Assembly (NCBI GenBank): GCA_029448655.1
Contig: JACCLO010000005.1
Location: 1,178,001-1,242,000 of the forward strand
DNA length: 64,000 bases
Reading direction: 5' to 3'
From: Wolfiporia cocos
Lineage: Eukaryota > Basidiomycota > Agaricomycetes > Polyporales > Phaeolaceae
The notes below the pieces were generated by a model. The model saw only the letters and a program-made list of their open reading frames with translations. It ran no database searches and was not told the origin of the DNA. Within the stretch, counting starts at the first letter, position 1. Each line of letters begins with the position of its first letter. A program made the position numbers and the translations under genes. Of this stretch, positions 62,201-64,000 are shown one piece after another.

Positions 62201-62859
62201 AGGAATGGGTTCGTCTGCCGGGAGTTTCCGCGGGTTGGGGGAGTCAGGAGAGGCCGAGAACCGCGTGGGGTCCGCTGGGGACAGTGCATATGCACCAATC
62301 GAACCCAGTTTTCCACTGGACGGAATCTGCTTTCGGCCTGCGAGACGGGGGTCCTGACGGGAGGTGGTGCCGGGCTGTGGAGTGAGGCTGCATCTCCGGC
62401 TTGGAGAGCGTCTGCCTGCAACCGTTGTGCCTCTCGTAGGAACCGTGCGCCCATTTCTTGTGACCAGGTACCCGTTGCTACCATTGCCTGGGCGACCTGC
62501 TGGCATCGCGTCCCGAAATCTGCTGCCGTGGGGTTAGGCAGGAATGCCCATTGGAGAGCCAGTGGGGAGTCGATGTGACCCAGCTGACTTCCGCCCCAAA
62601 TCGTAGCCGACTGGTTCTGTGCGAGGGCGAATGCCTGATCGTAGAATGCCGATGGTGGCGCAAGGTTGGGTGCGAAGGTTCGGACCGAGGGGAGGTAGCT
62701 GTGTCCGGCTACGGTGCCTTCCTCTACCGGTGCCACTTCTATGGGATGCGGGGCGTGCATGCTGTCCTGTACTGACATGCGCCCGAAATCATCGAAGAAG
62801 GCGTCGGCCAGGGGGTCGGGGGTATGTTGCGAGAACATCGGGCTGTGTTGGCCAGACAT
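56218..62859 (-). CDS. element 2 Gag-dUTPase-PR-RT-RH-IN polyprotein, intact
   Basis: One uninterrupted frame of 2213 residues with no frameshift between Gag and Pol. Approximate residue order: capsid-like helical domain 310-435 (FTDWFMRLQLYIDD.., FVWELHQKFDDPDLEKK); non-canonical Cys/His motif near 535 (C-x2-C-x11-C-x5-H); basic patch; dUTPase 764-903; retropepsin near 941 (ALIDSGSTGS); RT from 1196 with YLDD near 1289; RNase H from 1434 (IEADSSDF, YEIYDRELLAI); integrase HHCC near 1650, DDE core near 1720, 1780 and 1817 (SIDMITGL, FSDRGPQF, GQTERMNQELE); GPY near 1953; chromodomain-like segment 2006-2043. All protease, RT, RNase H and integrase catalytic residues that I can identify are present. 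The dUTPase has Asn instead of Asp in motif 1 (AAGYNLYSA). The stop codon lies 38 nt inside the 3' LTR. It could be functional if expressed, although its 3' LTR is now broken. Confidence 0.95.
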   Translation of the reverse strand: MSGQHSPMFSQHTPDPLADAFFDDFGRMSVQDSMHAPHPIEVAPVEEGTVAGHSYLPSVRTFAPNLAPPSAFYDQAFALAQNQSATIWGGSQLGHIDSPLALQWAFLPNPTAADFGTRCQQVAQAMVATGTWSQEMGARFLREAQRLQADALQAGDAASLHSPAPPPVRTPVSQAESRFRPVENWVRLVHMHCPQRTPRGSRPLLTPPTRGNSRQTNPFLPGYTPPVLTAPAPTRPENFAQAARPAPAHDMFGNPLPTQNAPVNTWGAAPLQGTRASMWRPMKPASSQWDAYSVLPEPRPDPRYKSKVREPEAFTGTAFTDWFMRLQLYIDDNAPILFTDSKKVGAAVSLIRGPKVDSWVTAFTREHYLGGQWRISWQRFVWELHQKFDDPDLEKKAAVAAERLTMMLGKGEEYFQELERLLGEAKYDRENQVVHSWVTRAIPKDIYSPVHQAFVAATVNDKSQRGYNIQIPEDYKSWKQAILRTDNAMRRLRDEEKLRSTSKGTTDKGKEHAKPERAPRAEPTAEERANLLKRKCHSCSKTQAEAPGKGCTKTSWHQPNWRSKTNTTPTASGSRTQRARQAIAGNEAPTVLGEIPQEDFVRMVAAWAKENPDAAKEAGFAPTQVSPSPSNRFSVLEVEEPVNSQKNDSAATENDEPVDGLYGLETGAPILESVSVPLASVESDVDDDDGASTCSDDSFVTALEAPPTGAWREANTVLNSSNVNVTYVPMDVDPVVTPDVEMADASGATKKSEKKVRRRRVKKRTVTLDIYLDHPRAIPPERKSEGAAGYNLYSAEEVVVPNGKRITVDTGIKIRMPAGVYGRIAPRSGLALKGVDVEGGVVDEDYTSRVKVILNNQTGTDYQVEYGDRIAQFILKCNMTPNTKIVKSIRETTRGTQGFGSTGEKLRGSVVVIQTGKWGKQIEVPITLHRPDGRALFTKALIDSGSTGSVISKSYVEEHRLEQIPLDRPIKLFNADGSTNSMGLMMHYIELQMQIDTHLETHKFHVTELSSADIFLGFDWLEDHNPSIDWKKRQITFSCDCEHEQIEDGDHIYYIFADAWIRTRDECRADIAERVRATKATEIAIATGKTTEAKAFEEVVPEYLHEFKDVFEETEFNTLPERRPWDHAIELLPNSEPYAGKIYALSPREQEALDDFLEEQLRTGCIRPSKSPWGAPFFFVKKKDGKLRPIQDYRKLNQMTKKNKYPLPLIMELLNKLKRAKYFAKLDIRWGYTNVRIKEGDEEKAAFITNRGLYEPLVMFFGMCNAPGTFQTLMNDIFRDLVLMGKVIVYLDDILIFTENQKEHREILRKVLLVLRQNKLTCKPEKCEFEKSEVEYLGHIISHREIRMYPAKVAAVAEWPAPRNKKEVQSFIGFANFYRRFIPKFSTVARPLINLTKDGEWQWGVTEQECFDRLKNIFVTAPVLGIPNDDDPFRIEADSSDFATGACLMQNQDSIWKPIAYHSKTLLPAERNYEIYDRELLAIMRALDEWRHFVMGAKHPVEVLTDHKNLEYFKTPQKINPRQARWMTELAEYDLQLMHIPGKTNGRADSLSRRGDHDDNKNHLEGHIVLKEHLFAKDSAERLRSSFYTLPHGITHEEVKERVKAEAALYDKEVVEGAVETAEDGLRYRRGKLIIPRDEELIGKIISSFHDTVSAGHPGTENTYTAIHRSYWWPKMRNDIRQYVKACIKCQRAKPDRSKRAAPLNPNPTPTHNWENISIDMITGLPVSKGRDAIIVIVDMKSKDYIAVPTTTRLTAEGWANIFVDKVYAQHGLPKKVFSDRGPQFVSDFIKDIYRRLGIEGNPSTAFHPQTDGQTERMNQELEVYLRLFINDTHTNWPDLLPLASFAYKCHVHSSTGYSPFYLTHGYHPFTGVEAPELEEGVGAAKDWIEHMHEVSQTASKNLEKAKLRMKEYYDRKRTNPHTYTEGDMVWVDGRNINMGNPTKKLDSKRYGPYKVTKKVGHGAYELDLPADMRGIYPVFNEVLLLPYHAPAFPNQNHNERTESNDTRRPLRILASREDQGRVELEVEWSDGTTTWERKRGLTPWQDLVTKFFKDRPTTPGHQWKNRHTEWDPEWEDFERKATAMRLRQNPNEFIIHDDVDITLLKDAKIPFYIYPKQLVARNFWFCNPQTRVIQYGIQVGQCIESTIPNNPGWIYPVQYTIQMANPYVCQKHEHDHSCQIDQNLCKVIAGRGDTQLEEGVLSQADFFRLASD
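56259..56269 (-). other. polypurine tract of element 2
   Basis: AGAAGAGGGGG in element orientation, three bases from the 3' LTR, identical in position and sequence to that of element 1. Confidence 0.75.
60150..60570 (-). other. dUTPase domain in element 2
   Basis: Motif 1 AAGYNLYSA (Asp changed to Asn), motif 2 GRIAPRSGLALKG, motif 3 GVVDEDYTSRVKVILNN (usual YxG changed to YTS), motif 4 EYGDRIAQFIL, motif 5 RGTQGFGSTG. The fold is clearly present but activity is doubtful because motif 1 Asp helps bind the Mg-nucleotide complex. Confidence 0.92.
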
Positions 62860-63625
62860 TGTATGTGTGATGAAAGTTTTTTAAAAAGGTGTAGTTGCGA
62901 CTAAGACCGCTACCTGCCCACTGTGGCGCCTCCAAAGAGCTATCGGGGTGGTAACTAGAAAGTCTTTGTCCACTACAAACTGCGTCCACCTCTTTTCGGA
63001 GATGTGCCAAGAAACGCTAAGGGGTTTTCTTCTCAAAGCCGGCGGGAAAATGCAGCCTCCGAAACCTCGTCCAGCCCCGAAGCTAATTCGGGATACCGGG
63101 GGCACGGGAACTATCCGCCTATGTGATGGGGCGTGTAAAAGTCTACCGTAGGGCGGCAAGTGCCGGTACAGTATTAGGCGATTTCCTGCCTCTTCAGCCG
63201 CGGGTTACGCGCTGGGTTGTATAGTAACGGGGGCGCGGTAATGCGCATATCGTCGGGGCAGTAAGGCCCGTAAATAGACGACCAGTGCCTCTGTACACTG
63301 CCACAGGGCCCCTTAACGCCTTTGATTATTACGCGTCGGGTGCACAGTTACTGTGGTGGGGTTGTAACCCAAGACCTTTACAACCGCGTTGCGCGGTGTT
63401 GGTCCAGTAGCTTAGAAGCAACGGTAGGAGAGGTCCCCTACACGCTGTTCGCAAGTGATTCCCCCAGAACTCTAATCCCTTGACCCTGGGATGTGGCAGG
63501 TATGAAAACCGATCACGTGCTCGGAGAACCGAAGTTCAACAAGAGCAAAAGAAAGGTGCACTTTGCCCCTAGTGCGCCGGGGTTGCTTAGGGTAAAACCA
63601 CTAAGCGGGGAGGAGACTCGTCTTA
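62860..63625 (-). other. 5' leader of element 2
   Basis: About 770 bp non-coding leader, colinear with the element 1 leader in blocks (GCCAAGAAACGC.AAGGGGTTTTC, CGGGATACCGGGGGCACGGG, GCGCTGGGTTGTATAGTAAC), which implies conserved function or recent common ancestry. Confidence 0.6.
63614..63624 (-). other. primer-binding site of element 2 (self-complementary)
   Basis: AAGACGAGTCT in element orientation, one base from the 5' LTR. It is the exact reverse complement of the LTR segment at 63729-63719, as in element 1. Confidence 0.8.
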
Positions 63626-63988
63626 TGACACAAGCAACACTTCAAGCAACTACTCAGGGGAATATGACTTGCGTGAAAGCGTATTCCTGATCTGAGGCTA
63701 CTCAAGGCGTATAAGGCCAAGACGAGTCTGGGGTGCTACCCTGCTCGTCGGCCAGTATATATGCTGTTCTACTGTTTGTACACTGTTTGGCTACTATACA
63801 GTTATTACGTAAGCTATGAGTCCAATACTATGGTAAACCCTATAATGGGTGTAGGTACACGGCACAGAGTGTCCGGGGGGCTGACAACATGTGATAGGGT
63901 GTTCGGGGTCCTGCTTAGGCGCGCGCTTAGATAAGATAAGGGTTCAGGCTCTAGTCACTAGCTAGGCGAAAGAAATCGGCTTGTGACA
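63626..63988 (-). repeat. 5' LTR of element 2
   Basis: 363 bp, plus-strand ends TGACACAAGC..GCTTGTGACA. It carries a TATA box (ATATATA at 63762-63756 in element orientation) about 30 bp before the predicted transcript start at 63729. Followed directly by the CCGTG target duplication. Confidence 0.95.
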
Positions 63989-64000
63989 CCGTGCTTACCC

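Larger units (their letters stand above)
46983..63988 (-). mobile_element. element 2: dUTPase-bearing Ty3/gypsy retrotransposon, hosting element 1
   Basis: An LTR retrotransposon read on the minus strand. The 5 bp target-site duplication CCGTG flanks it at 46978-46982 and 63989-63993. LTRs are 363 bp and begin TGACACAAGC and end GCTTGTGACA on the plus strand. The 5' LTR is intact (63626-63988); the 3' LTR (46983-47002 plus 55913-56255) is split by element 1. Without the insert the element is about 8.1 kb. The two LTRs differ at three positions that I could count, so the insertion is young. One ORF encodes Gag, dUTPase, protease, reverse transcriptase, RNase H and integrase in Ty3/gypsy order. 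Confidence 0.95.

Noticed and set aside
47003..63988. CRISPR-like or tandem array interpretation of the repeated blocks
   Set aside because: The repeats are two pairs of LTRs plus a solo LTR with target duplications, not a spaced short-repeat array.

Overview
The window is nuclear DNA from a basidiomycete fungus, most likely an agaricomycete. Its genes are densely intron-bearing, with introns mostly 45-90 bp and GT..AG ends. It carries families typical of that group: a DUF6534-like membrane protein, a fungal TRP-like channel, and a GATA factor with the finger ending in a TEPPSWRRS-type sequence. Its last 17 kb is a nest of Ty3/gypsy LTR retrotransposons. All exon models were built by hand from splice signals, reading-frame continuity and remembered family motifs; no database was searched.

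Layout 1-30.9 kb: NOP14 (minus, 3' end beyond the window); a gene-poor stretch with a decayed piece of the poly(A) polymerase gene and a MITE-like inverted repeat; a tail-anchored protein with a zinc-knuckle-like motif; a 7-exon protein that looks CNH/beta-propeller-like; a TRP/ML-like channel (minus); a 3.1 kb GC-rich gap; an ING-family PHD protein and a GATA factor (both plus); a second GC-rich gap of 3.7 kb; an NTF2-like protein; a 7-exon rhomboid-like/UBA protein of the UBAC2/Dsc2 type; eIF3d (minus); and the RES-complex splicing factor IST3/SNU17 (plus), which shares a 145 bp divergent promoter with eIF3d.

Layout 31-47 kb: a 4.5 kb stretch without recognisable genes; a membrane-anchored right-handed beta-helix protein (5' end unresolved); the 14-exon poly(A) polymerase PAP1 (minus); a DUF6534-like membrane-protein gene with a partly unresolved middle; and a medium-chain dehydrogenase/reductase gene with a TATA box.

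Layout 47-64 kb: three insertions sit inside each other, each bounded by exact 5 bp target-site duplications. Element 2 (46983-63988, CCGTG duplications) has an intact 2213-residue Gag-Pol frame. Element 1 (47003-55907, TTCAA duplications) is inserted 20 bp inside element 2's 3' LTR. A 708 bp solo LTR of a third family (50416-51123, CCGAT duplications) splits element 1 at the start of its reverse transcriptase. Both full elements are minus-strand, single-ORF Ty3/gypsy elements. They carry a trimeric-type dUTPase domain between Gag and protease, and a primer-binding site complementary to 11 nt of their own LTR, placed about 30 bp downstream of a TATA box. That points to Tf1-like self-priming. 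The dUTPase-bearing, self-primed elements are the most interesting system in the window.

The host genes are mainly housekeeping (rRNA processing, splicing, polyadenylation, translation initiation, chromatin) and show no sign of forming a cluster with a common pathway.
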